This document shows positions 25,145 through 33,883 of a stretch of 64,000 nucleotides of DNA, one piece after another. The stretch comes from Phycisphaerales bacterium (GTDB taxonomy: Bacteria; Planctomycetota; Phycisphaerae; Phycisphaerales; UBA1924). The notes below the pieces were generated by a model, which did no database searches, was not told where the DNA came from, and worked only from the letters and a program-made list of their open reading frames with translations. The translations under genes were made by a program, and so were the position numbers. Each line of letters opens with the position of its first letter. Position 1 is the first letter of the stretch. The DNA is taken from contig JAJDCZ010000030.1 of assembly GCA_029260555.1 (NCBI GenBank), positions 1 through 64,000 on the forward strand. The letters run 5' to 3'.

Positions 25145-25768
25145 TCAGTCAGCGATTTCAATCAGGCCTCTGTCAGCCATGAAGCGGAGGCATTCGTTGA
25201 CGCAGGCTGCGACATCGGTCTCGCCAGCGTTGAGGACCAGTTCGGGGCTGGTGGGGGCTTCGTAGGGGTCATCGATGCCGGTGAAGCCTTTGATTTCCCC
25301 AGCACGAGCCTTCTTGTAGAGGCCTTTGGGGTCGCGCTCTTCGCAGACTTCCAATGAGGCATCAACAAAGACCTCCATGAAGTCAAGACCGGCTTCCTTG
25401 TGGACCTCTCTGGCAGCGTCGCGGTCCTTGGTGTAGGGGCTGATAAAGCTGGCGAGGGTCAGGATGCCAGCATCGGCAAAGAGCTTGGCAAGTTCGCCGA
25501 TACGGCGGATGTTTTCTTCGCGGTCCTCAGCACTGAATCCCAGGTTCTTGTTCAGACCAAAGCGGACATTGTCGCCATCAAGGCGATAGCAGGCCACACC
25601 CTGGTTGCAAAGAGCCTGTTCCAGAGCACAGGCGATGGTGCTCTTGCCACAAGCACTCAGGCCTGTGAACCAGATGGTGGCCCCTTTGGTGCCCAAGGCT
25701 TTCCAGCGCTCGTCGCGGGTGATGTTTCCTTCGTGCCAGTGGACATTCGTTGCTTTGACCTGAGTCAT
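25145..25768 (-). CDS. cysC: Adenylylsulfate kinase
   Basis: A 207-residue APS kinase that makes PAPS. It has the P-loop GLSACGKST (about 36-44), [11 protein letters not shown], the lid and APS-binding segments [13 protein letters not shown] and [41 protein letters not shown]. Start at 25768 has AAGGA nine bases upstream; the earlier ATG sits directly on the ribosome-binding site. It diverges from sat across a 276-bp gap. No PAPS reductase is in the window, so PAPS may serve sulfotransferases as well as assimilation. Confidence 0.95.
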   Translation of the reverse strand: MTQVKATNVHWHEGNITRDERWKALGTKGATIWFTGLSACGKSTIACALEQALCNQGVACYRLDGDNVRFGLNKNLGFSAEDREENIRRIGELAKLFADAGILTLASFISPYTKDRDAAREVHKEAGLDFMEVFVDASLEVCEERDPKGLYKKARAGEIKGFTGIDDPYEAPTSPELVLNAGETDVAACVNECLRFMADRGLIEIAD

Positions 25769-26044
25769 GGGTGACATTCCTTTTGCCTGATTTTAGGGGG
25801 GTATGGATGAACAGCTGAGTGACGACTCTAGGCGGAGGGGTGATAGGGTCAAGATTCACATTGGCCCAGCGAAGCATGTTTGCTCGCCAGCGTGGCAAGT
25901 GGGGGATATTGCAGTGATTATTGGACTTGTTTTTACAAAAGGGTGTGCCAGAATTGTTAGAAGGCTTTGGAAATGCGGAGTTTGTGACCTATTCTCTGGT
26001 CCGGGCTCGGGATGGGTCTGGACAGACCAAAAAAGGAGAATGTG

Positions 26045-27217
26045 ATGTCTGGCCTAATTGAGCCTCATGGCGGCAAGCTCGTCAACAAAATTTCGGATTC
26101 TGCACGGTCAGATGAACTTCGCGCAGAAGCGAAAAATCTGGGTCGCGTGGACCTTTCCATGAAACAGTCGTGCGATCTGGAAATGATCGGCATTGGCGCC
26201 TTCAGCCCCCTCGACGGGTTCATGGGCGAGGCTGACTTTGTGAGCGTCTGCAAGACAATGAAACTCACCACTGGCGACATCTGGCCGATCCCGATCACGC
26301 TCAGCGTTGAATCGCCCGTTGAAGTTGGTGCCCGAGTGGGTCTCTATGCCCCCAATGGCGTGCTTCAAGGCGTGATGACGGTCAACGAGGTGTACGCCCA
26401 TGATCGTGAGCTTGAGTCGACCATCTTCTTTAACAAGGCTGAGGACGATGATAACGAGCATCCCGGAGCCCAGGCTGTCAAGGCTGAAGCGGGTCACTGC
26501 CTGGCCGGACCGATTGAACTCGTAGAAGTATGTGTTGACCCCGATGGTCCCGAAGCGTTTCTTGATTTTCGTTTGACACCTCACCAGACACGCGAGGAGT
26601 TTGCCAAGCGTGGATGGTCAACAGTTGCAGCCTTCCAGACACGCAACCCAATCCATCGTGCCCATGAGTATCTGTGCAAGTGTGCCCAGGAGATTTGCGA
26701 CGGGCTTTTGATTCATCCACTGGTGGGCGAAACCAAGCCAGGTGATATTCCTGCCGATGTGCGGATGCACTGCTATACAACCATCATTGATAACTATTTT
26801 GTGAAAGAACGCACCGTGCTGTCGGTGATGCCCGCAGCCATGCGTTATGCCGGGCCTCGTGAAGCGATTTTGCACGCTCTGGTTCGCAAGAACTATGGCT
26901 GTACACACTTTATTGTGGGTCGAGATCATGCGGGTGTGGGGAGTTACTACGGCACATACGATGCACAAAACATTTTCAACGAGCTTGATGAAGCAAACTT
27001 GAAGATTGAGCCTTTGAAGTTTGAGCATGCTGCCTATTCAAAGAAGGCTCAAGGCATGGTTTCAGGCAAGACCTTCCCCAAGCTTGAAGGCGATCAGATC
27101 TTCCTGAGCGGGACCAAGGTTCGAGAGATGCTGGGCCATGGCGAAAGGCCGCCGGGAGAGTTCTCCAGACCAGAGGTTGCTGATGTCCTGATCGAATGGG
27201 CAACAAAGACCAACTAA
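26045..27217 (+). CDS. sat: Sulfate adenylyltransferase (ATP sulfurylase)
   Basis: A 390-residue homo-oligomeric ATP sulfurylase of the Sat/MET3 type. It makes APS from ATP and sulfate. It carries the catalytic QTRNPIHRAHEYL motif (about 205-217) and GRDHAGVGSYYG (about 295-306). AAAGGAG lies six bases before the ATG. The C-terminal kinase domain of fungal enzymes is absent; here the kinase is the separate cysC next door. A strong terminator follows 23 bp after the stop. Confidence 0.95.
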   Translation: MSGLIEPHGGKLVNKISDSARSDELRAEAKNLGRVDLSMKQSCDLEMIGIGAFSPLDGFMGEADFVSVCKTMKLTTGDIWPIPITLSVESPVEVGARVGLYAPNGVLQGVMTVNEVYAHDRELESTIFFNKAEDDDNEHPGAQAVKAEAGHCLAGPIELVEVCVDPDGPEAFLDFRLTPHQTREEFAKRGWSTVAAFQTRNPIHRAHEYLCKCAQEICDGLLIHPLVGETKPGDIPADVRMHCYTTIIDNYFVKERTVLSVMPAAMRYAGPREAILHALVRKNYGCTHFIVGRDHAGVGSYYGTYDAQNIFNELDEANLKIEPLKFEHAAYSKKAQGMVSGKTFPKLEGDQIFLSGTKVREMLGHGERPPGEFSRPEVADVLIEWATKTN

Positions 27218-27240
27218 GTTATGAGTTATTTAACTTTGGC

Positions 27241-27275
27241 AAGGGCACCCATCTAGGTGGGTGCCCTTTTTATTG
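27241..27275 (+). terminator. Intrinsic terminator of sat
   Basis: Perfect stem GGGCACCCA / TGGGTGCCC with a TCTAGG loop, then TTTTTATT. Confidence 0.92.
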
Positions 27276-27379
27276 AGTAGCAAGTGGCGGCTCAGGGATA
27301 AATAAATGATGGTTCCTTTTGTGCTGTCAGGACTTATGGAAATATAAGGCAGACTCTTTGAAATTCATACGGAGATAAA

Positions 27380-27592
27380 ATGGAGTTGGGTAAAAGGGCA
27401 ATGGGGACTTTGGACTCAACTTGTCCTGATTATTTGCCGACGCTGGTTGAGAGCGGTGTTCTCGCGCGTGCTTTGAGTGCGGGGAATGCTGCCGATGGAG
27501 TCTGTCAATGGCGAAGACTGGATTGTCTATTAGTGCGGGTGACGAGAGTGCTTTTCTGGATCATCTCGCTCGAGAACTCTATCACCAGCTGA
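27380..27592 (+). CDS. Possible leader or translational-coupling ORF
   Basis: A 70-codon frame with a good ribosome-binding site (CGGAGAT, three bases before the ATG) that overlaps the start of the chemoreceptor fusion gene by 85 bp in another frame. The first 45 codons read as plausible protein (MGTLDSTCPDYLPTLVESGVLARALSAGNA). It may be a leader that couples translation, or the true N-terminus joined by a frameshift. Not recognised. Confidence 0.3.
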   Translation: MELGKRAMGTLDSTCPDYLPTLVESGVLARALSAGNAADGVCQWRRLDCLLVRVTRVLFWIISLENSITS

Positions 27593-29019
27593 ACTTTATC
27601 TTCGATATCCAGGCATCGTCCAAAGCGGTCACCGCGTGCTTGAAGCCGATCGAAAGCGGGGATCTTGATGATACCTTTGCGCTGGTCAACGGAGAGCTGC
27701 TTCGCCTGGCATCAGAAGTTTCTCAGGGGTGTGTGACATCTCGTGACGAGTGTACAAAGACGAAGGAAATACTGGATGTTTCGCGGGTGTCGTTTGAGAA
27801 CATTCAAAAGACGCTGAGCGATCTGGTAGAAGCAAGCGAGCGGATTCAGCGCGTTGCAGATGTGATAGAAACCTTTGCCCGGCAGACGCGGATGGTGTCG
27901 ATGAATGCGCAGGTCGAAGCGGCTCGTGCTGGCGAACATGGACGAGGGTTTGCTGTCGTTGCGACAGAAGTAGGCAGGCTTGCTGACAGCATTCGCAGCG
28001 AATCAGACCAGATTCAAGGTGCTGTGGAAAGCATTGCTGAGAGAACACGAGGGGCGCGGGATCTGGTGGATCATGAGCTTGACAACAATGTAGAGCAGGC
28101 AGCCGCGGTGAACCGGATGGTCAATGTTGCAAACCATCTTTCTGAACATGGCTCGCAGTTGCCGGGGATTGTTGCCAAGCTTGACCAGTTCCTGGACCCG
28201 CTCGAGAAAGCCAGAGAAGCTGGAGGCCACAATGGAATGATCCAGGTGGCTGCGGGCAATGTAAACCGAAACCTTGCAAGTTTGCACAAGGCGATCCGAA
28301 AGTATGCACCCTCTGAAGTCGGTGTGGGTGTATGCAGCATTGAGGGATATGTGGATCGGTTGGCCCAGGCAATGGTTGAAGGAGATGATTCGTGTGTTGA
28401 GGGGTTGACCACGAGGATGCTTGATTCGGGGCACGAACCCACAGCATGCCTGGATGCTGTGGGGATTGCAGTGCATAGTGCCAATGTGCAACAAAAGCAT
28501 CGCCAGACATCAGTAGGAGAGCATTACTTTAACTTCCTGCTTGTAGAGCAAGTGCTCGAGGAGATTGAATCTCGCATAGGCGATCCGGATGTAACAGGCA
28601 TGAAGATGGTCATTGGCAACGCACGCGGCGACTACCACAGCCTGGGTCGGCAGATGGTGGGGTTGTTCCTGAGAGCATCGGGGATCGAAGTGATCGATGT
28701 CGGACTTGGTGCAAGTGCCGAGTCGTTTGTGCAGGCTGCTGTGGAATCTGGCGCACGAGTGATTGGTGTTTCGTCGTTGCTGGTTGAATCAGCCAAGGAG
28801 ATAAAGCGGATTCGTACCATGCTTGATGAGCGTGGCTTGAAATCGACAAAGATCATCGCAGGCGGTGCCTGTTTCGTGGTTGATCGAGAGTTTCATGCGG
28901 AAGTGGGGGCGGATTATGTCGCCACGGCAGCCAGCGATGCCGTGAGCATTGTGCAAGAGGTGTATGGGTATCAACCCATGCGAAACATGAACGGTGCTGG
29001 CAATGCGAGGGCTGCATGA
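27508..29019 (+). CDS. Soluble chemoreceptor domain fused to a corrinoid-binding module
   Basis: A 503-residue cytoplasmic protein with no membrane segment. Residues about 60-210 form a chemoreceptor signalling hairpin; its tip ARQTRMVSMNAQVEAARAGE continues HGRGFAVVATEVGRLA (about 124-160), which is the CheA/CheW-contact consensus. Residues about 280-500 match the MtaC-like corrinoid protein: a helical cap (YVDRLAQAMVEGDDSCVEGL), the cobalamin base-off motif DYHSLG with His377, GVSSLLVES, and IIAGGACF. GGAG seven bases before the ATG supports the start. The gene overlaps the next one by ATGA, a methyltransferase-like gene. Inference: a receptor that reports the methylation or redox state of bound corrinoid. 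No cheA or cheW is in the window. Confidence 0.85.
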   Translation: MAKTGLSISAGDESAFLDHLARELYHQLNFIFDIQASSKAVTACLKPIESGDLDDTFALVNGELLRLASEVSQGCVTSRDECTKTKEILDVSRVSFENIQKTLSDLVEASERIQRVADVIETFARQTRMVSMNAQVEAARAGEHGRGFAVVATEVGRLADSIRSESDQIQGAVESIAERTRGARDLVDHELDNNVEQAAAVNRMVNVANHLSEHGSQLPGIVAKLDQFLDPLEKAREAGGHNGMIQVAAGNVNRNLASLHKAIRKYAPSEVGVGVCSIEGYVDRLAQAMVEGDDSCVEGLTTRMLDSGHEPTACLDAVGIAVHSANVQQKHRQTSVGEHYFNFLLVEQVLEEIESRIGDPDVTGMKMVIGNARGDYHSLGRQMVGLFLRASGIEVIDVGLGASAESFVQAAVESGARVIGVSSLLVESAKEIKRIRTMLDERGLKSTKIIAGGACFVVDREFHAEVGADYVATAASDAVSIVQEVYGYQPMRNMNGAGNARAA

Positions 29020-30104
29020 TGAACTCTATTGAGCGTGTACTGGCAGCACTAACATATGGTCAAGGCGGTCATGGCACACCTGATCGTGTACCCGTATTTC
29101 CCGTGCCCTTGATGCAAGGGGCGCTGGTGCATAAATGCACAGTGGCTGAGTATTTCAAAATGCCAGCCCAGAAAATCGCTGAAGCACAAGTGGCAATCAA
29201 CCAGATGTTTGAAGGCGTCCCCGACGGCGTAGCAGGGTTCCCCAATGTCATTCAGGATGTCACAGGATTTGGCATGGGGCTTAAATACCACTATGCCAAC
29301 TCGACACCCGCAGTTGATGGCATGCTCATCCAAAGCCCACAAGAAATTGAAGGATTGAAAGAGGGAAAATACCAGGGCTCGCCTGACCTTTGCAAAACGC
29401 TTGAGATCATCGAGCGACTGGCGTGTGGCATTGGCAAGGAGAAGGTGGTGATTGGTGCCTGCATCGCGCCGTTCAGCCTGCCGAGCATGTTGATGGGTAC
29501 CGCGGGGTGGATGCGCCTGTTATATACACCTCGATTACGCGAGCGTTACATGCAGCGTCTCCTGGACATTTGCGAGAAGTTTACCGTTTCGTGGGCCAAT
29601 GCCCAGCTTCGTGCGGGGGCGCATGTGGTGGTGCTGGCTGATGGAATGGCATCTGCAACCATGATCCCCGAAGATGTGTTTGCAAAGCATGCCTGCGGGT
29701 TGATCAAGCGAACCATTCGCCAGATCAATGGCATGGTCGCCTATGAAGCCGTGGGCCGGGTCGAGCCATACGCACACTATTATGCCGATTCAGGAGCAGT
29801 CGCGATCCTGATTGGTGAAGATGATGATATCGGTGTGTGCAAGCAGGCTCTGGGCGGACGCGTTGGTGTCATCGGCAATGTGAACAACATGAAGATGCGC
29901 CGATGGCCCCCAGCAAGAGTCGCGCTCATGGCCAAGCGGGCGATCAACGCCGGAATGGATGGCTATGGATTCATCCTCGCCAACCAGGGTCCAGAGCTTC
30001 CCTTTGATGTGGGGCTTGAACAGATCGGAGCGCTCATTAACGCTGTGGAAGTCTATGGCAGATATGAGAAAAAAGAGACAGGTGAGTTTTCACTGGCAGC
30101 GTAA
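29016..30104 (+). CDS. Uroporphyrinogen-decarboxylase-like methyltransferase (MtaA/CmuA family)
   Basis: A 362-residue TIM-barrel protein of the URO-D superfamily, in the branch that transfers methyl groups to or from corrinoid proteins. It aligns with MtaA/MtbA through the C-terminal core: EPYAHYYADSGAVAI, RVGVIGNVNNMKM, YGFILANQGPELP. In those enzymes zinc is held by HxC and a late Cys; here the sites read YEAVG (about 243-247) and ANQGPELP, so zinc-thiolate activation is unlikely. It is coupled by an ATGA overlap to the corrinoid chemoreceptor, which is its obvious partner. True heme-pathway HemE is excluded by this context and sequence. Confidence 0.82.
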   Translation: MMNSIERVLAALTYGQGGHGTPDRVPVFPVPLMQGALVHKCTVAEYFKMPAQKIAEAQVAINQMFEGVPDGVAGFPNVIQDVTGFGMGLKYHYANSTPAVDGMLIQSPQEIEGLKEGKYQGSPDLCKTLEIIERLACGIGKEKVVIGACIAPFSLPSMLMGTAGWMRLLYTPRLRERYMQRLLDICEKFTVSWANAQLRAGAHVVVLADGMASATMIPEDVFAKHACGLIKRTIRQINGMVAYEAVGRVEPYAHYYADSGAVAILIGEDDDIGVCKQALGGRVGVIGNVNNMKMRRWPPARVALMAKRAINAGMDGYGFILANQGPELPFDVGLEQIGALINAVEVYGRYEKKETGEFSLAA

Positions 30105-30141
30105 CCCTTGACAGGCAAGTAAGGCGCGGTATATTGGAACG

Positions 30142-31287
30142 ATGCAGCCCCGATCCGCGATTCTGGCAAGCGTTGTTCTCTTGTTCACTCTGGTTTCAGC
30201 CTCATCAGCCCACGCTCAACGGAGTGAGCAGGACCGGGTCTGGGCGTGGTTCACCCAGGAATGGGACAGTTGGTCAGAGTTCAATCAGCTTCAAGACTAT
30301 GAGCTTTCGTTTCGGATCGAGTTCCCCAGCCTGTACACACGCGAAGAACTCAGAGCTCTCCAGGATGAAATCCGGGGCAAGGTAGACCACCCGCTGCGCT
30401 GGGATGTTGAAGAATCAGCCCGCCGACTCGAACATGGGCCAAGTGTCAGCGCGGTCAGCATCGTGCACGATGGCACAAGCTGGCGCGTGAACCAGACATC
30501 AAGGACAAATGCACAGGCCGGTTGGCACGACTTTGGGTATACGCCTGAGGCGATGTGGGTATTGACAGAAAGTCAGATGGCGGTGCTCAAACCCGGCGGG
30601 TATGTCCCGCCCGGTCGAAACTATGCCGATCAGATAGGACAGCTCAGGCGAGATGTATACGGTTTTTTGTGCGGCCGAATGAATACCAGTTCATTCCGGG
30701 TCAACAAGCCTGTATCCATCAAATGGGTGGGGGGAAAGGGAAAGAATCTTTGGGATATCCTGACCAAATCAGAGTTTGGGTTTTCCCGCATGTTTCAGCT
30801 GCGCTGGGATGCAGAGCTTGGGCGGGGCTTTGTTCAGCGCGTGACAATTATGTCGCCAGATGAAGACGAGAAAGAATGGGCTGATGACTATGTAGGCTCC
30901 GGTTCGAGCTATCAGGACTGGCAGCAGGACGCCGGGTTTTGGCATGCTGGCGTTATTGAAGAGTTTGACACCGGGGGGCGGATTGAAAAACGGCTGGTGT
31001 TCGAGGGGCTCAAAAAGCTCAAGGCTGGCGAGTTTAAAGAGCTGGTAAGCGTGCCTGAAAAGGGTGAGGTCGACCTGGCCAGAGGCAAACTGGCGTTTAC
31101 CAGCGTGCTGGACTACCGAGGCAGAGACCCCGAAGCCGTCTACGAAACCCCCAATGGCGTGGTAAGAAAAAAGCTGAACCCGGGGCTTGAGGACCAGAAG
31201 TATCTCAGGCCCTATGGCTGGCTTGCCATCGGGATTATTGTCAGTGTGATTGTTGCGGGGCGCATTCGTCGGGCTCGGTTATCATGA
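30142..31287 (+). CDS. Exported single-anchor protein of unknown function
   Basis: A 381-residue protein with a signal peptide (ILASVVLLFTLVSASSAHA), a large extracytoplasmic domain rich in Trp and charged residues, and a C-terminal transmembrane helix WLAIGIIVSVIVAG followed by RIRRARLS. No conserved motif is recognised. It starts 37 bp after the methyltransferase gene and could be a read-through partner. A GAGCC-type repeat begins 5 bp after its stop. Confidence 0.65.
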   Translation: MQPRSAILASVVLLFTLVSASSAHAQRSEQDRVWAWFTQEWDSWSEFNQLQDYELSFRIEFPSLYTREELRALQDEIRGKVDHPLRWDVEESARRLEHGPSVSAVSIVHDGTSWRVNQTSRTNAQAGWHDFGYTPEAMWVLTESQMAVLKPGGYVPPGRNYADQIGQLRRDVYGFLCGRMNTSSFRVNKPVSIKWVGGKGKNLWDILTKSEFGFSRMFQLRWDAELGRGFVQRVTIMSPDEDEKEWADDYVGSGSSYQDWQQDAGFWHAGVIEEFDTGGRIEKRLVFEGLKKLKAGEFKELVSVPEKGEVDLARGKLAFTSVLDYRGRDPEAVYETPNGVVRKKLNPGLEDQKYLRPYGWLAIGIIVSVIVAGRIRRARLS

Positions 31288-31291
31288 ATGC

Positions 31292-31317
31292 TTACGAGCC
31301 GCGACCGTCAGGGAGCG
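31292..31317 (+). repeat. GAGCCGCGACCGT repeat, copy 2
   Basis: Core GAGCCGCGACCGTCAGGGAG, identical over 20 bases to copy 3 at 37796 and in the same orientation. It begins 5 bp after a stop codon. Confidence 0.7.
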
Positions 31318-31381
31318 AGAACTGTAGAAAGACACAGGATTGCTGCTTGACGCTGGTCTTGTCTTTCACGGAGAAAACATA

Positions 31382-32104
31382 ATGATCAGCAATTGCAATA
31401 GAAAGCTCCGTGGTTTTACGCTCATCGAGATCATGTTGAGTGTTGTTATCATTGGCATGCTGGTGTTCATGTATGTGCCTTCGATGGGCAAGGTGCTGTT
31501 TCGTGCGCGTCAACTGGATGTGCTTTCAGATCTGCGAAGTCACGCTGCGATCATGGCACAGTACACCGCTGACTGGGAAGACCACTACCCCTTATTCACC
31601 AAGCCTTATTCGAAAGTGACGGTGTCAGCCAACGGCGTACCTGTCATTGCAGGGTTAGGATATTTTAATGCGAACAACACTTGGCATATTGCTCTTGCAG
31701 ATGGATATTACGATGGCAAATGGAGAACAAAATCCTTTGCACCACCACGAGCTCGACCAACCGCATCAACTTTTTACTGGTACTCGGGAACATTTATGTC
31801 TGATCCGGCGTTTTGGAACAGGTATACACGCACTGGCCCTGAACAGTGGCGTGCGGTTGGAGTACAAGAGGTTTTGTATCCCTCGCAAAAGGGATTATTA
31901 ATAGATTTTAGTAATAAGGATAGGCTCTTTCTTAAAAACAACATTGGCCGAAGCGTGAGCTTTGTGGATGGTAGCGCACGGTATTTAACCAGCTTCGAGC
32001 CTTATTATTTTAATGGAGAAGGGAACTGGCCCGGTTCAGGATTGAGTAGTGGTCTTGCGGTCATGCACACGATCGATGGCGTGCGGGGCCGGGATACGAA
32101 GTAG
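31382..32104 (+). CDS. Type II secretion-like pseudopilin
   Basis: A 240-residue protein with a class III signal: basic N-terminus, cleavage before FTLIEIMLSVVIIGMLVF and Glu at +5, as in type IV pilins and type II secretion pseudopilins. The rest contains FYWYSGTFMSD and SFVDGSARYL, typical of planctomycete prepilin-like proteins with a C-terminal H-X9-DG-type module. GGAGA eight bases before the ATG sets the start. No pilus assembly gene is adjacent. Confidence 0.8.
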   Translation: MISNCNRKLRGFTLIEIMLSVVIIGMLVFMYVPSMGKVLFRARQLDVLSDLRSHAAIMAQYTADWEDHYPLFTKPYSKVTVSANGVPVIAGLGYFNANNTWHIALADGYYDGKWRTKSFAPPRARPTASTFYWYSGTFMSDPAFWNRYTRTGPEQWRAVGVQEVLYPSQKGLLIDFSNKDRLFLKNNIGRSVSFVDGSARYLTSFEPYYFNGEGNWPGSGLSSGLAVMHTIDGVRGRDTK

Positions 32105-32128
32105 ATACCGTCCAGAATAAATAAAAGG

Positions 32129-33157
32129 TCACACGCGGGTTTCGGGCTGGTGCTGATGCTCTCTGTACCAGTCGATGGTGCGTGTCAGGCCTTCTTCAAA
32201 GCCGACCTGGGCTTGCCAGTCCAGCAGCTCTTTGGCCCGGGATGTATCCAGGCATCGGCGGGGTTGGCCATCGGGCTTGGTCGGATCCCAGCGAATTTTG
32301 GTTGCCAGTTCTTCATCGGTTTGTGCAAAGCCCGTCAGGCGCGCGATGAGGTTGACCAGATCCTTGATGGTGATCTCAAATGAAGCGCCAAGATTGATCG
32401 GCGTTGGATCAGTCATGACCTCCGCAGCTCGCACAATGCCCTGGGCAGCGTCATCAACATAAAGAAACTCGCGGCTCGCACTCCCCGTACCCCAACACTC
32501 AATGTGGTCAGCCTTCTGATCAATCGCTTCCACGCATTTGCGAATCAATGCGGGGATGACATGGCTGGTGATAGGGTGGAAGTTGTCGTCCGGGCCATAG
32601 AGATTGACAGGCAGGAGGTAGACCGCGTTCATGTTGTACTGAAGCCTGTAGGCATCAAGCATTTGCCAGGCCGCCTTTTTGGCGACGCCATATGGTGCAT
32701 TGGTTTCTTCGGGGTAGCCATTCCAGAGTTCGTTTTCATTAAAAGGCACGGGTGTGAACTTGGGATAGGCACAGATGGTCCCCACCTGGACAAATGTGCC
32801 TCCACGATCAACAAGGCCATCAAGGCGAGCTTGTTCGATAAGGTGCAGAGCCATCGCCATGTTGGCATAAAAATAACGCCCCGGGTTGAGCTGATTGGCA
32901 CCGATGCCTCCGACTTCCGCAGCCAGATGGATGATGACATCCGCCTTGTTACCCGGAAAGGCATTGCTGTAGAGGCGAACACAATCGTCTTTTTCAGTGA
33001 GATCAAAGTCTTTTTTACGCGGGACAAAGATGTTCTGTGGCAAGACGCCTCGGCTGTGGAGGGTCTGGCAAAGCTTTTTGCCAAGAAAGCCAGCACCGCC
33101 TGTGACGATGACGCGCTTGTTTGACCAGTCAAGGCATTGGTTGTGAGCTGGGGACAT
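32129..33157 (-). CDS. fcl: GDP-L-fucose synthase
   Basis: A 342-residue NAD(P)-dependent short-chain epimerase/reductase. It has the Rossmann GGAGFLG near the N-terminus, [15 protein letters not shown], the Ser/Thr-Tyr-Lys site with [13 protein letters not shown] and [11 protein letters not shown], and [10 protein letters not shown]. This combination is characteristic of Fcl/WcaG, which converts GDP-4-keto-6-deoxymannose to GDP-L-fucose for surface glycans. The paired dehydratase Gmd is not in the window. The neighbouring glycosyltransferases and flippase fit the same pathway. Confidence 0.9.
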   Translation of the reverse strand: MSPAHNQCLDWSNKRVIVTGGAGFLGKKLCQTLHSRGVLPQNIFVPRKKDFDLTEKDDCVRLYSNAFPGNKADVIIHLAAEVGGIGANQLNPGRYFYANMAMALHLIEQARLDGLVDRGGTFVQVGTICAYPKFTPVPFNENELWNGYPEETNAPYGVAKKAAWQMLDAYRLQYNMNAVYLLPVNLYGPDDNFHPITSHVIPALIRKCVEAIDQKADHIECWGTGSASREFLYVDDAAQGIVRAAEVMTDPTPINLGASFEITIKDLVNLIARLTGFAQTDEELATKIRWDPTKPDGQPRRCLDTSRAKELLDWQAQVGFEEGLTRTIDWYREHQHQPETRV

Positions 33158-33236
33158 TGATGAGATTCCATAAAAACGGTGCGACAAAGAACAATCATAT
33201 GTCCTGTAGCAAGGTGAAGTGAGGCGAGTGGGCTGA

Positions 33237-33264
33237 GAGGGGGGAGTGGGGGGGTAGGGTGGGA
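33237..33264 (+). repeat. Intergenic G-rich tract
   Basis: G-runs with GGGTAGGG on the + strand between the fcl start and the terminator of the DUF1579 gene. It does not code. Confidence 0.7.
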
Positions 33265-33271
33265 TGAATAG

Positions 33272-33304
33272 AAAAACCGGCCCCCGAAGGAAGGCCGGCC
33301 GGTT
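33272..33304 (-). terminator. Intrinsic terminator of the DUF1579 gene
   Basis: On the - strand AACCGGCC(GGCC) pairs with GGCCGGTT around TTCCTTCGG, followed by TTTTTC. It lies 20 bp past the stop of the DUF1579 gene. Confidence 0.8.
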
Positions 33305-33324
33305 GGGTCAGGTTATGAACAGGT

Positions 33325-33831
33325 TCATGAGCGTGTGTAGTCGATATGCATGCATTTAAAGCGTGAGCCATCAGGATTGATGAAGGTCATGGTCATGGTG
33401 TGTTGATTTTCATTGACGATGGTGATGACAGATTCCTTTTTGATGGTCGAGCCATCGGGCATGGTGCAAGTACCGGTTTGGGTCCACGAGTTGGTTTCAG
33501 GGTCATGGCTGCCTGATTCAAAGGAGATTTGTGTCGAGGCGGTATCCATCCAGATGCCTTCAAACTCACCTTTGAGTGTGTTATAGCCCCAGAAGCCTCT
33601 GCCGAGGAATGGCTGATCGCCCCAGGTTGCTTTGTAGTCTTGCTCCAGAAAGCGGTTGCCCAGGGTCCATGAGTTGGTCATGAAGCCCTGGATGATCATG
33701 GGTTCAGAAGTTGGGTCCATCCAGAACGAAACTGTCGCGTTCCAGGTTCCAACAAAGGCATTGAGTTTTTCGTGCTCCGGGCAGGTGGCGCCCATCTGTT
33801 GACAAAGATCAGTTTCAGACTGTGTGCTCAT
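33325..33831 (-). CDS. DUF1579 family protein
   Basis: A 168-residue protein matching DUF1579: HEKLNAFVGTWNATVSFWMDP, GFMTNSWTLGNRFLEQDY, FLGRGFWGYNTLKGEFEGIWMDTAS and a final MTFINPDG. The family forms a lipocalin-like barrel of unknown role. AGGAGAA seven bases before the ATG at 33831 sets the start; the frame is open further upstream but that part is not homologous. Monocistronic, with its own terminator. Confidence 0.88.
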   Translation of the reverse strand: MSTQSETDLCQQMGATCPEHEKLNAFVGTWNATVSFWMDPTSEPMIIQGFMTNSWTLGNRFLEQDYKATWGDQPFLGRGFWGYNTLKGEFEGIWMDTASTQISFESGSHDPETNSWTQTGTCTMPDGSTIKKESVITIVNENQHTMTMTFINPDGSRFKCMHIDYTRS

Positions 33832-33883
33832 GGCGAGTTCTCCTCTTCGCGGGTGATACTTTGCACAATGAATGTGCGCTGGA

